From Tenacibaculum dicentrarchi (GTDB lineage: Bacteria > Bacteroidota > Bacteroidia > Flavobacteriales > Flavobacteriaceae): DNA of 64,000 bases. The notes under the pieces were generated by a model that had not been told where the DNA came from, searched no databases, and worked only from the letters and a program-made list of their open reading frames with translations. The stretch lies in NCBI RefSeq assembly GCF_900239345.1, contig NZ_OESZ01000023.1, positions 62,001 through 126,000 of the forward strand, written 5' to 3'. The translations under genes and the position numbers were made by a program. Positions 53,171 through 62,972 of the stretch are shown one piece after another; positions within the stretch are counted from its first letter, which is position 1, and every line of letters starts with the position of its first letter.

Positions 53171-55663
53171 ATGATAAAAAAAATATTCTTCCAGCTACTT
53201 CTTGTAGTTTTTTGCATCAGCTTTTCATCCAAAGCAAATGCACAATGGTTCAAAAAGAAAAAAAACAAGAAAGAAATAAGCAAGGCAAAACCAAAGCCCG
53301 ATAAAAATGCGATAAAACCCTATAACAAAGTGGTTACTGAAAAATTCAGTACCGACAACGGGTTATTTAAAGTACACCAAAAAGAACAGCAATTTTTATT
53401 TGAAATCCCTGATTCGTTACTTAACCGTGAAATGCTAATGGTTACTAGAATTGCTAAAACAGCCAGTGGTGTTGGTTTTGGTGGTGGAAAACAAAACACA
53501 CAAGTATTGCGTTGGCAAAAAAAGCAAAAAAATATTTTACTAAAAGTAGTTTCTTATAATGTGGTTGCCGACAGCCTGCTTCCTGTTCATAAAGCTGTGG
53601 TAAACTCTAACTTTGAGCCAATTTTATACTCTTTTCCTATAAAAGCATTTAGCAAAGATTCAACTGCTACGGTAATCGATGTTTCTTCTTTATTTAAAAC
53701 CGATGTAAAAGCGATTGGCTTCCCTCAAAGAAGCAGAAAAGAATACAAAATTTCTAAAATGGACGCAAAGCGCTCTTATATTGAACGCATTAGCAGTTAT
53801 CCTAAAAACATTGAAGTTCGACACGTAAAAACCTATGTTTCTAGCGCAGCACCTGCTAATAAAAGTGTTGGTGCTATTTCAATGGAATTGAGTAATTCAA
53901 TGATTTTATTACCTAAAAAACCAATGAAACGCCGTTATTTTGATCAGCGTGTAGGATGGTTTGCCAGGTCGCAAACTGATTACGGTTTAGACGCTCAAAA
54001 AAGTAAATCAGTAAAATATCTTGACAGATGGCGCTTAGAAGTTAAAGAACAAGACCTTGAAAAATTCAACAACGGAGAATTGGTTGAACCTAAAAAACAA
54101 ATTGTTTATTATATTGATGATGCCACTCCAAAACAATGGCGAAAATACATCAAACAAGGAATTAATGATTGGCAAGTAGCCTTTGAAGCCGCTGGTTTTA
54201 AAAATGCAATTATTGCAAAAGATGCGCCTACAAAGCAAGAAAACCCTGATTGGAGCCCTGAAGACGTACGTTATTCTGTGGTGCGTTATTTAGCATCGCC
54301 AATTCCGAATGCCAACGGCCCTCACGTAAGCGATCCTCGTTCTGGAGAAATTTTAGAATCGGATGTTAACTGGTATCATAATGTAATGACTTTACTACAC
54401 GATTGGTATTTTATTCAAACTGCCGCTATAAATCCTGATGCTAGAAGTATGGAATTTAAAGAAGAAACTATGGGGCGTTTAATTCGTTTTGTTTCGTCTC
54501 ACGAAGTTGGGCACACCCTTGGTTTACCTCATAATATGGGAAGTTCAGTAGCCTATTCTGTTGATTCTTTGCGTTCGGCAAGCTTTACCAAAAAATACGG
54601 AACAGCGCCATCAATTATGGATTATGCGCGTTTTAATTACATCGCGCAGCCTGAAGATAAAGGTGTTGCTTTAATGCCAAATATTGGGCTTTACGATAAA
54701 TATGCTATCAGTTGGGGATATCGTCCAATATTAAATACATCAGCAAAAGACGAAAAGAAAACCTTAAATAAATGGATTCTTGACAAAGCAGATAATCCTA
54801 TTTATAGATTCGGACATCAGCAAGTTGTAAATGTTATCGACCCGAGTTCACAAACGGAAGATTTAGGTGATAATGCTATAAAAGCAAGTGCGTACGGAAT
54901 TAAAAACCTACAGCGTATTTTACCAAATTTAGAAAAATGGACGACTAAAGATGGCGAAAATTACGACGAATTAAAAACCATGTACGGGCAATTACTAGGG
55001 CAATTTAATCGCTATATGGGACATGTAAGTTCTAATATTGGTGGTGTTTACGAAAATTACAAAACCGCAAATCAAAATGGCGCTGTATATACACATGTTT
55101 CTAAAAATCATCAGAAAAATGCCTTGAAATTTGTAAACGAGCAATTATTTAACACGCCAAACTGGTTATTAGATAAAAATATTTTTGATAAAATACAATT
55201 TTCAGGTGCTGATCAGCGTATTAGAAAATTACAAACAAGAACCTTAAATCGTATTTTAAAAACTGGTAGAATGACGCGTTTAATTGAAAACGAAACCTTA
55301 AACGGTGCAAAAGCCTACACCCTTGTAAATATGATGCAAGATTTGCGTAAAGGAATTTGGAGCGAATTATACAGCCGTAAAACCATTGATGCGTACCGCA
55401 GAAATTTACAACGTGCCCATTTAGATCGTTTAGATTTTTTATTAAACAAAGCTAAAAACCAAAAAGGACATAATAACGGCGGATATTTTAAGCAAACCGC
55501 AGTAAATATTAGCCAATCGGATATTAAATCGGTTGTTAGAGGCGAATTAAAACGCTTAAAAACAGATAGTAAAAGAGCGTTAAGTATTGCTAAAAACAAT
55601 ATTTCTCGTTATCATTTACAAGATATTTTAGATAGAATCGACACAATTTTAGATCCTAAATAA
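53171..55663 (+). CDS. Secreted zinc-dependent metalloprotease (DUF5117/DUF5118 met-zincin)
   Basis: An 830-residue protein with a signal peptide (LLLVVFCISFSSKANAQ). A basic linker is followed by a DUF5118-like segment (RPYNKVV-type start) and a DUF5117 domain. The protease part carries the extended zinc site HEVGHTLGLPHNMG (H444, E445, H448, H454). The met-turn is in APSIMDYARFNY. A helical C-terminal region completes it. Such proteases are common in Bacteroidota that degrade proteins. Single gene; codon use looks like its neighbours. Confidence 0.93.
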   Translation: MIKKIFFQLLLVVFCISFSSKANAQWFKKKKNKKEISKAKPKPDKNAIKPYNKVVTEKFSTDNGLFKVHQKEQQFLFEIPDSLLNREMLMVTRIAKTASGVGFGGGKQNTQVLRWQKKQKNILLKVVSYNVVADSLLPVHKAVVNSNFEPILYSFPIKAFSKDSTATVIDVSSLFKTDVKAIGFPQRSRKEYKISKMDAKRSYIERISSYPKNIEVRHVKTYVSSAAPANKSVGAISMELSNSMILLPKKPMKRRYFDQRVGWFARSQTDYGLDAQKSKSVKYLDRWRLEVKEQDLEKFNNGELVEPKKQIVYYIDDATPKQWRKYIKQGINDWQVAFEAAGFKNAIIAKDAPTKQENPDWSPEDVRYSVVRYLASPIPNANGPHVSDPRSGEILESDVNWYHNVMTLLHDWYFIQTAAINPDARSMEFKEETMGRLIRFVSSHEVGHTLGLPHNMGSSVAYSVDSLRSASFTKKYGTAPSIMDYARFNYIAQPEDKGVALMPNIGLYDKYAISWGYRPILNTSAKDEKKTLNKWILDKADNPIYRFGHQQVVNVIDPSSQTEDLGDNAIKASAYGIKNLQRILPNLEKWTTKDGENYDELKTMYGQLLGQFNRYMGHVSSNIGGVYENYKTANQNGAVYTHVSKNHQKNALKFVNEQLFNTPNWLLDKNIFDKIQFSGADQRIRKLQTRTLNRILKTGRMTRLIENETLNGAKAYTLVNMMQDLRKGIWSELYSRKTIDAYRRNLQRAHLDRLDFLLNKAKNQKGHNNGGYFKQTAVNISQSDIKSVVRGELKRLKTDSKRALSIAKNNISRYHLQDILDRIDTILDPK

Positions 55664-55693
55664 GCTGTTTTTATCTTTTAAAATTATTTGAAG

Positions 55694-55789
55694 CTATTTC
55701 CCGCTTTCCGCACTCGCTTTTTTTGTTTTTTTAAAAAGAAAAAACAAAAAAGAGCTCAAACAATTGCTCAATCGGGGCTAGGGATTTTT
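55694..55789 (-). repeat. Dispersed flavobacterial repeat, copy 2 (inverted relative to copy 1)
   Basis: Read on the minus strand it begins CCCTAGCCCCGATTG and ends GCGAGTGCGGAAAGCGGGAA, nearly identical to 31563-31655. It lies in the 566-bp gap 55664-56229, which also holds a MITE-like element and no gene. Confidence 0.8.
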
Positions 55790-55830
55790 AGATACTTTTA
55801 AAATATAGAAGATAATATATAAAGTTTTTA

Positions 55831-56132
55831 GAGCCTATTTTAATTTTATTGCAAAAACCAATAAAGAAACTGTCAGTTCGAGTGATTTTTTTCCTTCAAA
55901 AAAATTGTATCGAGAACTTTTTTAATATAAAATTCATCAAGATAAAAGAGTTCAAATTCTCGATACAATTTTAATTCCTTTTAGTTATTAAAATCACTCG
56001 AATTGACAATAATCATCAAAAAAAAGCTAAAAAAAACGGCAAATCAGGATGCGAACCTGAACTAAATTCAGGTTGACGAATGCGATTCCTTATTTTTCTG
56101 TGATATTTTTTTCAGATGAATTAAACAGGTTC
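55831..56132. mobile_element. MITE-like element, 302 bp
   Basis: Imperfect inverted ends (GAGCCTATTTTAATT at the left, complement of GAACCTGTTTAATTC at the right) enclose non-coding DNA. Both ends resemble those of the insertion at 29273-30749, and the left inner sequence (CTGTCAGTTCGA...TTTTTTTC.TTCAAAAAAA) is shared with that element's right inner sequence. No clear target duplication is left. A hairpin of AACCTGAA/TTCAGGTT lies near the right end. Confidence 0.65.
55871..56008. repeat. Large imperfect palindrome inside the MITE
   Basis: TGTCAGTTCGAGTGATTTT at the left matches the complement of the right arm (TGTCAATTCGAGTGATTTT), and ATTGTATCGAGAA occurs in both arms. As RNA it would fold into one long hairpin of about 138 bases. 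Confidence 0.7.
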
Positions 56133-56229
56133 TAAAACCTTTCCTAGAAGTTGTATCGAAACTGATTTTTAATATCGGTTTCAATACAACTTCTTTTATT
56201 TATATTTACTCCCTAAATAATTAAACCGC

Positions 56230-58173
56230 ATGAAATTACTTCTTAAATTTTCACTATTTCTTCTACTTGTAATAAGTAGTTGTACACCAAAAAGTACCAC
56301 TAAAATATCCGAAGAAAAAAAAGCTGTAAAAAGCACTTATGTAAAAGATAACTTCACTAAAAAAGAAGTAAAAATAACTATGAGAGATGGTGCAAAACTA
56401 CACACCACTATTTACTCACCAAAAGACACATCAAAAACATATCCTATTTTATTACAACGAACTCCGTATAGTTGTCGACCTTACGGAAAAGATACTTTCA
56501 AAACTAAAATAGCTCCTAACCCTATTTTAATGAAAGAAGGAAATATTATTGTGTATCAAGATGTTCGTGGTCGTTGGATGAGCGAAGGTGTTTACGACAA
56601 TATGCGTGCTTACATCCCTAATAAAACAGCTAAACAAACCGATGAAACAAGCGATACTTTTGATACGATTGATTGGTTAGTTAAAAACACGCCAAACAAT
56701 AACGGAAATGTTGGAACGTGGGGAACTTCATATCCTGGACATTATGCAACTATTTCAGCAATTGATGCACATCCTGCTTTAAAGGCTGCATCTCCACAAG
56801 CTTGTATTGGCGATTTCTTTTTTGATGATTTTCATCATAATGGTGCATTTTTACTAAGTTATTTTAACGCAATTCCATTATTCGGAACTTATAAAGACCA
56901 ACCTACAGATTCTTCTTGGTATTCTTTTCCGAAGATGAAAACAAAAGACCAATATCAGTTTTTTTTAGACAAAGGTCCTTTAAAAAACTTAAACGAATAT
57001 TTTCAATATGATAAATTAGATACTAAAATCGCTTCTGATAAAAACAAGAATACCGATAAAATTGATGATTTTTTCTGGAAAGAAATCGTTGAACATCCTA
57101 ATTACGATAGCGTTTGGCAAAGCAAAGGAATTATTCAACATTTAAACAAAGTTCCTTCAACAGTAGCAACTATGATTGTTGGTGGATGGTTTGATGCCGA
57201 AGATTTATACGGTCCTTTAGAAACGTATAAAAACATCGAAAAGCATCAACCAAATAATTATAATACGTTGGTTTTTGGTCCTTGGGACCACGGTGGATGG
57301 TCTAGAAGTAAAGTAGCTAGTACAGTTGGAAATTATTATTTTGGAGATTCTATTTCATTAAATTTTCAAAAAAATATTGAAACTAAATTTTTCAATCATT
57401 TCTTAAAAGAAAACGGTTCAAAAAATAGCGGATTACCAGAAGCTTATGTTTTCGATACAGGAAAAAAAGAATGGAAATCATACGATGTTTGGCCTCCTAA
57501 AAGCGTAAAAAAACAATCTTTTTTCTTATCAGAAAATCAAGAATTAACTACGGATAAAAAAGGAAGTTCAAAAGTACAATTTGTAAGTGATGTTAAACAT
57601 CCTGTTCCTTATTCTGAAGATATAAAAACTGTTTTCACACCAAGAAAATACATGACTGATGACCAGCGTTTTGCTGCCCGAAGACCTGATGTTTTGGTTT
57701 ATCAAACAGAAATTTTATCCGAAGATTTTACTTTAGCAGGAGATATTTTAGCAAAATTAAACGTAGCAACAACAGGTTCATCTGCCGATTGGATTGTAAA
57801 AGTTATTGATGTACATCCTTCTGATATCAAAAATGATAATAAAGATATGCAAACGCACTTAAAATTAAGTAATTATCATATGATGGTTCGTAGTGAAGTG
57901 ATGCGTGGGCGTTTTAGAAACAGTTTTTCAAAACCTGAACCGTTTACGCCAAACAAGAAAACAGCTGTAAATATTAAATTACAAGATGTTTTTCACACCT
58001 TTAAAAAAGGACACAAATTACAAATTCAAGTGCAAAGTACGTGGTTTCCTTTAATTGATTTGAATCCACAAACGTATGTTGACAACATTTTTAAAGCAGA
58101 TGAAAAAGATTTCAAAAACCAAACACATACTGTTTTTTCAGATTCTAGTATTGAGTTTTCTGTTTTGGAATAA
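56230..58173 (+). CDS. CocE/NonD family hydrolase (X-Pro dipeptidyl-peptidase-like), lipoprotein
   Basis: A 647-residue lipoprotein (lipobox VISSC, Cys at 18) of the S15/CocE type. The alpha/beta hydrolase part has DVRGRWMSEGVY, nucleophile S167 in GTWGTSYPGHY, the Asp in GGWFDAEDLYG and the His in GPWDHGGW. The C-terminal jelly-roll domain follows (about 430-647). It probably cleaves acyl-peptide or N-terminal dipeptide bonds outside the cytoplasm; substrate unknown. A terminator follows. Confidence 0.94.
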   Translation: MKLLLKFSLFLLLVISSCTPKSTTKISEEKKAVKSTYVKDNFTKKEVKITMRDGAKLHTTIYSPKDTSKTYPILLQRTPYSCRPYGKDTFKTKIAPNPILMKEGNIIVYQDVRGRWMSEGVYDNMRAYIPNKTAKQTDETSDTFDTIDWLVKNTPNNNGNVGTWGTSYPGHYATISAIDAHPALKAASPQACIGDFFFDDFHHNGAFLLSYFNAIPLFGTYKDQPTDSSWYSFPKMKTKDQYQFFLDKGPLKNLNEYFQYDKLDTKIASDKNKNTDKIDDFFWKEIVEHPNYDSVWQSKGIIQHLNKVPSTVATMIVGGWFDAEDLYGPLETYKNIEKHQPNNYNTLVFGPWDHGGWSRSKVASTVGNYYFGDSISLNFQKNIETKFFNHFLKENGSKNSGLPEAYVFDTGKKEWKSYDVWPPKSVKKQSFFLSENQELTTDKKGSSKVQFVSDVKHPVPYSEDIKTVFTPRKYMTDDQRFAARRPDVLVYQTEILSEDFTLAGDILAKLNVATTGSSADWIVKVIDVHPSDIKNDNKDMQTHLKLSNYHMMVRSEVMRGRFRNSFSKPEPFTPNKKTAVNIKLQDVFHTFKKGHKLQIQVQSTWFPLIDLNPQTYVDNIFKADEKDFKNQTHTVFSDSSIEFSVLE

Positions 58174-58201
58174 TAACTTTTTTTGATATAATTTTAATAT
58201 A

Positions 58202-58237
58202 AAAAAACCTCGTGATTTTTATTGCGAGGTTTTTTAA
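58202..58237 (+). terminator. Terminator of the CocE/NonD gene
   Basis: AAACCTCG pairs with CGAGGTTT around a 12-base loop, followed by TTTT. Confidence 0.8.
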
Positions 58238-58317
58238 TTCAAGCTAAATTTATCCGCTCAAAAAATACTAGATTCACTATAAATAACATTATTTAAAATA
58301 AAAAATGCTTTGAAAAA

Positions 58318-59919
58318 ATGAAATATCTACCTTTATTAATCTTATTATTTACATGTAAAATAACCTTGTATGGGCAAGTTAAAGTTAAGTATAAAAATAA
58401 AAAATCAAATATAAATATATCTTCAATAGATATTGCTAAATTTAAAGCTAATGGATTTGTACATTATAGCGACTTTGGTGCTATAGGAGATGGTAAAACA
58501 GATGATATAAATAATATTTCAGCAACTCATAAATTTGCTAATAAGCATAACCTTACAGTTAAAGCTGATGATGGAGCAACATATTATATTTCAGGAAAAA
58601 AACAGCCTATAAATATTTTAACTGATACTGATTTTGGAACAGCTAATTTTATTATTGATGATACAGAAGTTAAAGATATTAAATCATCTATTTTTCTAGT
58701 TAGTTCTAAACAAAAACGTTTTAAAATTGAAGGAATATCTTCACTTAAAAAAAATCAGAAAAAAATTAAGGCTAACCTACCTAAAAACTGTTTAGTTACT
58801 ATTAAAAATTCAAATATAAAACGCTACATCAGATATGGAGCCAATAAAAACAATGGAGCTTCTCAAACAGATATTCTTCTTGTAGATAAAAATGGTAATA
58901 TAGATATCAATACTCCCGTAATATGGAATTTTGATAAAATAACAAAAATAACCGCTTTACCTATAGATGAAAAACCTTTAAAAATAACAGGAGGTTGTTT
59001 TACAACAATTGCAAATAAAGCTCCATCTAAATACACTTACTATAGTAGAAACATTATAATTAAACGGTCTAATGTTATTGTAGATGGTCTTGAACATAAA
59101 ATTATAGGTGAAGGAAGTCATGGTGCGCCTTATGCAGGCTTTATTAGTATTCGTGACTGTGCTAATGTAACTGTAAAAAACACAGTTCTATCTGGACACA
59201 AAAAATATGTAACTATTAACTCAAATGGAAAACGTAGTTCAATGGGCTCTTATGATATTTTAATAACACGTGCTGTTAATATATCATTTATAAATTGTAC
59301 CCAAACAAATGATATTAATGATAAAAAGTACTGGGGAATTATGGGAGCTAACTATTGTAAAAATCTTATTTATGATAATTGTACTCTTTCTCGATTTGAT
59401 GCTCATATGGGAGTTGCTAATGCCACTATACAAAACTCAACACTCGGACATATGGGAATTAGTGTTATTGGTACTGGAATTTTAACTATTAAAAATTCTA
59501 CTATTTACGGAAACAACCTTGTAAATTTACGTTCTGACTACGGTAGTACATGGCAAGGTGATATCATTATTAATGATGTAATTTTCTCACCTAGTAAAAG
59601 AAAATCTAATAATATTAATTTAATTGGAGGGGAAAATTATGGAAGACACAATTTTGGTTATACCTGCTATATGCCTAAGCGAATCACTATAGAAAATCTT
59701 TATATTGATGATTCAAAATACCCAAAAAATTATGAAGGTATTAATATTTTTTCAGATTTCAATCCAAAAATATCTAACCTTTTTTTCGATGAAAAATTTC
59801 ACTATATCACAACAAAAAAGGTATTTCTAAAAAATGTAACTACAGCATCAGGAAAACCTCTAAACGTTAGTGATAACAAAACGATGTTCAAAAAAGTAAA
59901 AATAAAATATAGGAAATAA
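58318..59919 (+). CDS. Secreted right-handed beta-helix protein (Pectate_lyase_3-like N-terminus)
   Basis: A 533-residue protein with a signal peptide (LLILLFTCKITLYGQ). HYSDFGAIGDGKTDDINNISATH (about 50-72, shown in part) is the classic Pectate_lyase_3/GH28-related opening. A beta-helix made of coils such as NVTVKNTVL, NISFINCTQ and NLIYDNCTL follows. A polysaccharide lyase or hydrolase activity is possible, but no catalytic set can be assigned by eye, and no SusC/D or sulfatase genes lie nearby. Confidence 0.85.
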   Translation: MKYLPLLILLFTCKITLYGQVKVKYKNKKSNINISSIDIAKFKANGFVHYSDFGAIGDGKTDDINNISATHKFANKHNLTVKADDGATYYISGKKQPINILTDTDFGTANFIIDDTEVKDIKSSIFLVSSKQKRFKIEGISSLKKNQKKIKANLPKNCLVTIKNSNIKRYIRYGANKNNGASQTDILLVDKNGNIDINTPVIWNFDKITKITALPIDEKPLKITGGCFTTIANKAPSKYTYYSRNIIIKRSNVIVDGLEHKIIGEGSHGAPYAGFISIRDCANVTVKNTVLSGHKKYVTINSNGKRSSMGSYDILITRAVNISFINCTQTNDINDKKYWGIMGANYCKNLIYDNCTLSRFDAHMGVANATIQNSTLGHMGISVIGTGILTIKNSTIYGNNLVNLRSDYGSTWQGDIIINDVIFSPSKRKSNNINLIGGENYGRHNFGYTCYMPKRITIENLYIDDSKYPKNYEGINIFSDFNPKISNLFFDEKFHYITTKKVFLKNVTTASGKPLNVSDNKTMFKKVKIKYRK

Positions 59920-59922
59920 TAA

Positions 59923-60051
59923 CTATAACAACTCCAAAAAATCATTCCTATCAATTTCACGAGCACCTAAACTCTCTAGGTGTTCGTTATAAACTTGGCA
60001 ATCTAAATTTTACTTTACTAAACATACTTTCCTTGCAACAAACATCACCTA
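59923..60051 (-). pseudogene. Decayed 3' fragment of a second aat gene
   Basis: On the minus strand the fragment encodes DCQVYNEHLESLGAREIDRN followed by DFLELL and a stop, nearly the same as the end of the full aat gene at 62973 (...REINRSDFLKLL). Upstream of that match the sequence jumps to SMFSK by an internal deletion that shifts the frame. The two copies flank the dgkA-PAP2-transferase genes as direct repeats about 3 kb apart. Confidence 0.88.
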
Positions 60052-60094
60052 TTTTTGTTTTTAAATTTAGTTAGATTATTCTTCTAAAAACCAC

Positions 60095-60102
60095 TAATTT
60101 TG
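60095..60102 (+). promoter_or_regulatory. -7 box of the dgkA-PAP2-transferase operon
   Basis: TAATTTTG matches TAnnTTTG, 39 bases before the ATG at 60142. A TTG frame opening at 60100 lies inside this box, which supports the ATG as the true start. The upstream box is unclear. Confidence 0.5.
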
Positions 60103-60141
60103 TTAGCCCAAATAAAAAATCAAAAACTATTAAATTCACAA

Positions 60142-60501
60142 ATGAGAAATTTTGTTATAGGCAGAGCAAAAAGCCTTAAATATGCTATACGAGGAATGTT
60201 TTTATTATTAAAAACAGAGCATTCAATTATTTCACAGATTTCCATTAGTTTTATTCTCATAATCATGGGTTTTTATTTTGAAATTTCTCGTATCGAGTGG
60301 ATTATTCAAATTTTACTAATAGGCTTTGTATTGGCTGTAGAAGCTATGAATACTGCTGTAGAAAAATTGTGTGATTTTATTCACCCTGACTTTCACAATC
60401 GCATTGGTTTTATTAAAGATATTGCTGCAGGTGCTGTTTCGTTTGCCGCAATTTCTTCTATGATTATTACTTGTATTATTTATTATCATTATATATTTTA
60501 A
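60142..60501 (+). CDS. dgkA: Diacylglycerol kinase (DgkA family)
   Basis: A 119-residue membrane kinase with three membrane helices and the family motif VEAMNTAVEKLCDFI, with the catalytic Glu and Asn, followed by IKDIAAGAV. It phosphorylates diacylglycerol to phosphatidic acid at the inner membrane, or possibly undecaprenol, since members of this family differ in substrate. The first 14 codons of the longer frame start at TTG within the promoter box, so ATG 60142 is preferred. It is the first gene of a three-gene operon. Confidence 0.92.
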   Translation: MRNFVIGRAKSLKYAIRGMFLLLKTEHSIISQISISFILIIMGFYFEISRIEWIIQILLIGFVLAVEAMNTAVEKLCDFIHPDFHNRIGFIKDIAAGAVSFAAISSMIITCIIYYHYIF

Positions 60502-60508
60502 CAGACAA

Positions 60509-61399
60509 ATGAAAAGTAAAATAACACTATTTTTTCGTGAAAAATTAAATAAAAATCAGTTAAACAATAAAGTCATTGATAGTTATGTTAATGTAAAATA
60601 TCATTTTTTAATACCTCCATTTTTTTTATTATTACTTTGTTTTTTTTATTTTATAATTTTTAATAATGGCGGTAATTTTGTTGATGAATATGTTAATATT
60701 CAAAAAGATTTATTTTTTTACCTAAATAACATCCTTTCTAAACTTCCTTCTTTACAATTTAACCTAACACAATTAGGTGATGTACTGATATCTTTTCCTT
60801 TGATAACTATTTTTATTATTTATGCACCAAAAATATGGGAAGCTTTATTAACATCTGCAATAATTTCATTAATTGTATCAGCTGTTTTAAAGAAAATATT
60901 TGCAGTGCCAAGACCTGCTGCAATGTTAGATACTGATAATTTTGTAATTATAGGAAAAACTCTGACAGGGCATACCTCATTACCTTCAGGACACTCTATC
61001 GCTACTTTTGTGGTAATAACAACGCTACTTTTTGCTTTTATGCCTCAAAAAAATAAGCATAAAATAATCTGGTCTTTTTCGATAATTACACTAGGTTTAA
61101 TTATCGCATTTTCAAGAGTTGGAGTTGGTGCTCATTATCCGCTAGATGTAATTATAGGTAGTATACTTGGATATATTGTAACAATTATAGGTATTAAATT
61201 AAACACTAAAATAAATTGGTTTTGTTGGATTAAAAACAAAAAGTACTTACCCATTTTTATGATATCGCTAACAATTTGGAGTGGTCTTATTATTCAAAAA
61301 ATTCTAAAAACTGATTTAATTATTTTTTATTTATCATTACTCTCTTTAATTGTATCATTATATTTAATATCAAAAACATATGTTCAAAGAAAAAATTAA
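60509..61399 (+). CDS. PAP2-family membrane phosphatase
   Basis: A 296-residue protein with about six membrane helices. The PAP2 signature is complete: KKIFAVPRPAAM (KX6RP), LPSGHSIATF (PSGH) and SRVGVGAHYPLDV (SRX5HX3D). It removes a phosphate from a lipid substrate on the outer face of the inner membrane. In this company, lipid A 1-phosphate (LpxE-like) or undecaprenyl pyrophosphate are the likeliest targets; this is inference. It overlaps the next gene by 20 bases. Confidence 0.9.
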   Translation: MKSKITLFFREKLNKNQLNNKVIDSYVNVKYHFLIPPFFLLLLCFFYFIIFNNGGNFVDEYVNIQKDLFFYLNNILSKLPSLQFNLTQLGDVLISFPLITIFIIYAPKIWEALLTSAIISLIVSAVLKKIFAVPRPAAMLDTDNFVIIGKTLTGHTSLPSGHSIATFVVITTLLFAFMPQKNKHKIIWSFSIITLGLIIAFSRVGVGAHYPLDVIIGSILGYIVTIIGIKLNTKINWFCWIKNKKYLPIFMISLTIWSGLIIQKILKTDLIIFYLSLLSLIVSLYLISKTYVQRKN

Positions 61400-62903
61400 A
61401 CTAATCCATTTTGCCTTAATAATTAGTTTTATTAATTTAATATTCTATCATTTACCTTTCTACACATTTGTTTGTAATAATACTGATATTACTAGTTTAA
61501 ACGGTGCTTTTCTTTTTATTAGTTTAACTATTTTGGTGATTCTTTTAAATGCACTTGTTTTTTATATTATTTTATTTCTACTTCGTTCTGTTGGTAAATG
61601 GTTATTTGTTGTTTTTTTTAATGTCAATGCAATTGCTGTTTATTTTATAAATACCTACAGTGTTATTATCGATAAATCAATGATTGGTAATATTCTTAAT
61701 ACTAGAACTGAAGAAGCAACTAGTTTTTTCTCTTTTACATTAATTTTATATGTTATTTTCTTAGGAATAATCCCTAGTATTTTCCTTTTTAAAGTCAAAA
61801 TTATTGATGTGAAGTTTAAAAAATTCATAACACAAATTTTTCTGACTTTATTCTTTTTATTATCACTTGCTTATGTTAATTCTACCAATTGGTTATGGAT
61901 TGATAAACATTCAAAAAAATTAGGTGCCTTAGTAATGCCATGGTCTTATGTAGCCAATACGAGTCGTTTTTTTTATCAAAAGAATAAAAAAAATGAAAAA
62001 CAAATACCGCTACCAAATGCAATTGTAAAGGATACTGTAAAATCTGTATTTGTACTTGTTATTGGAGAATCAGCAAGGAGCGCAAACTTTTCATTATATG
62101 GGTATGATAGAAATACCAATCCTTTACTCTCTCAAATAAAAGACCTGCATGCTTACAAAGCCAAATCCTCTGCGACTTATACAACCGCAGGTGTTAAGGC
62201 TATTTTAGAACATAAAAACACCAGTGATTTATATGAAATTTTACCAAATTATTTATTTAGAAATGGTATTGATGTAATATGGAGAACAACAAATTGGGGA
62301 GAACCGACTGTTAAAATTAAAGACTATTTAAAAAGAGATGACTTAATAAAATTAGATAAAAAAGCTAAATCTGAATACGATGAAGTTTTATTAAGTGGTT
62401 TAGAAAAACAAATATCAGAAAGCAAAAAAAATAAAATATTAATAGTACTACATACCAGTACTAGCCACGGACCTACCTATTATAAAAAATATCCAGCAGA
62501 ATTTAATCAATTTACGCCAGTCTGTAAAAGTGTAGAATTAGCGAAATGCACACAAAAAGAATTAATAAATGCTTACGATAACACAATTGTTTATACAGAT
62601 TATATGCTGGCAAACTTAATTGAAAGGTTAAAAAAACTAGACACTTATAATACTGCTATGATGTATGTTTCTGACCATGGAGAATCTTTAGGTGAAAAAA
62701 ATTTATATATGCATGGTTTACCGATGAGTATTGCTCCAAAAGAACAATTTGAGATTCCGTTTATCGTTTGGGCATCTAATAATTCTAGCAACTTTAAAAA
62801 TAAAGAAATACTATCTCAACACTATGTTTTTCATAGTGTTTTAGACTTTCTAGCAATAGACAGCCCTATTTATGATGAAAAAATGAGTATTTTTAAAAAA
62901 TAA
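61380..62903 (+). CDS. Phosphoethanolamine transferase (EptA family)
   Basis: A 507-residue protein. About five N-terminal membrane helices precede a sulfatase-like periplasmic domain with IGESARSANFSLYGYDRNTN (metal Glu), SSATYTTAGVKAIL (nucleophile Thr, T266 or T268), HTSTSHGPTYYKKYP and VSDHGESLGEKNLYMHG. It moves phosphoethanolamine from PE to a lipid A or glycan acceptor and releases diacylglycerol, which DgkA in the same operon can recycle. This kind of change lowers sensitivity to cationic peptides in other bacteria. Acceptor not shown. Confidence 0.92.
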   Translation: MFKEKIKLIHFALIISFINLIFYHLPFYTFVCNNTDITSLNGAFLFISLTILVILLNALVFYIILFLLRSVGKWLFVVFFNVNAIAVYFINTYSVIIDKSMIGNILNTRTEEATSFFSFTLILYVIFLGIIPSIFLFKVKIIDVKFKKFITQIFLTLFFLLSLAYVNSTNWLWIDKHSKKLGALVMPWSYVANTSRFFYQKNKKNEKQIPLPNAIVKDTVKSVFVLVIGESARSANFSLYGYDRNTNPLLSQIKDLHAYKAKSSATYTTAGVKAILEHKNTSDLYEILPNYLFRNGIDVIWRTTNWGEPTVKIKDYLKRDDLIKLDKKAKSEYDEVLLSGLEKQISESKKNKILIVLHTSTSHGPTYYKKYPAEFNQFTPVCKSVELAKCTQKELINAYDNTIVYTDYMLANLIERLKKLDTYNTAMMYVSDHGESLGEKNLYMHGLPMSIAPKEQFEIPFIVWASNNSSNFKNKEILSQHYVFHSVLDFLAIDSPIYDEKMSIFKK

Positions 62904-62972
62904 TTTAACAGATTATTTATCATCATTTCATTATTGTTTAAATTAATACTACTGAAATGGTGATAAAAAAAT

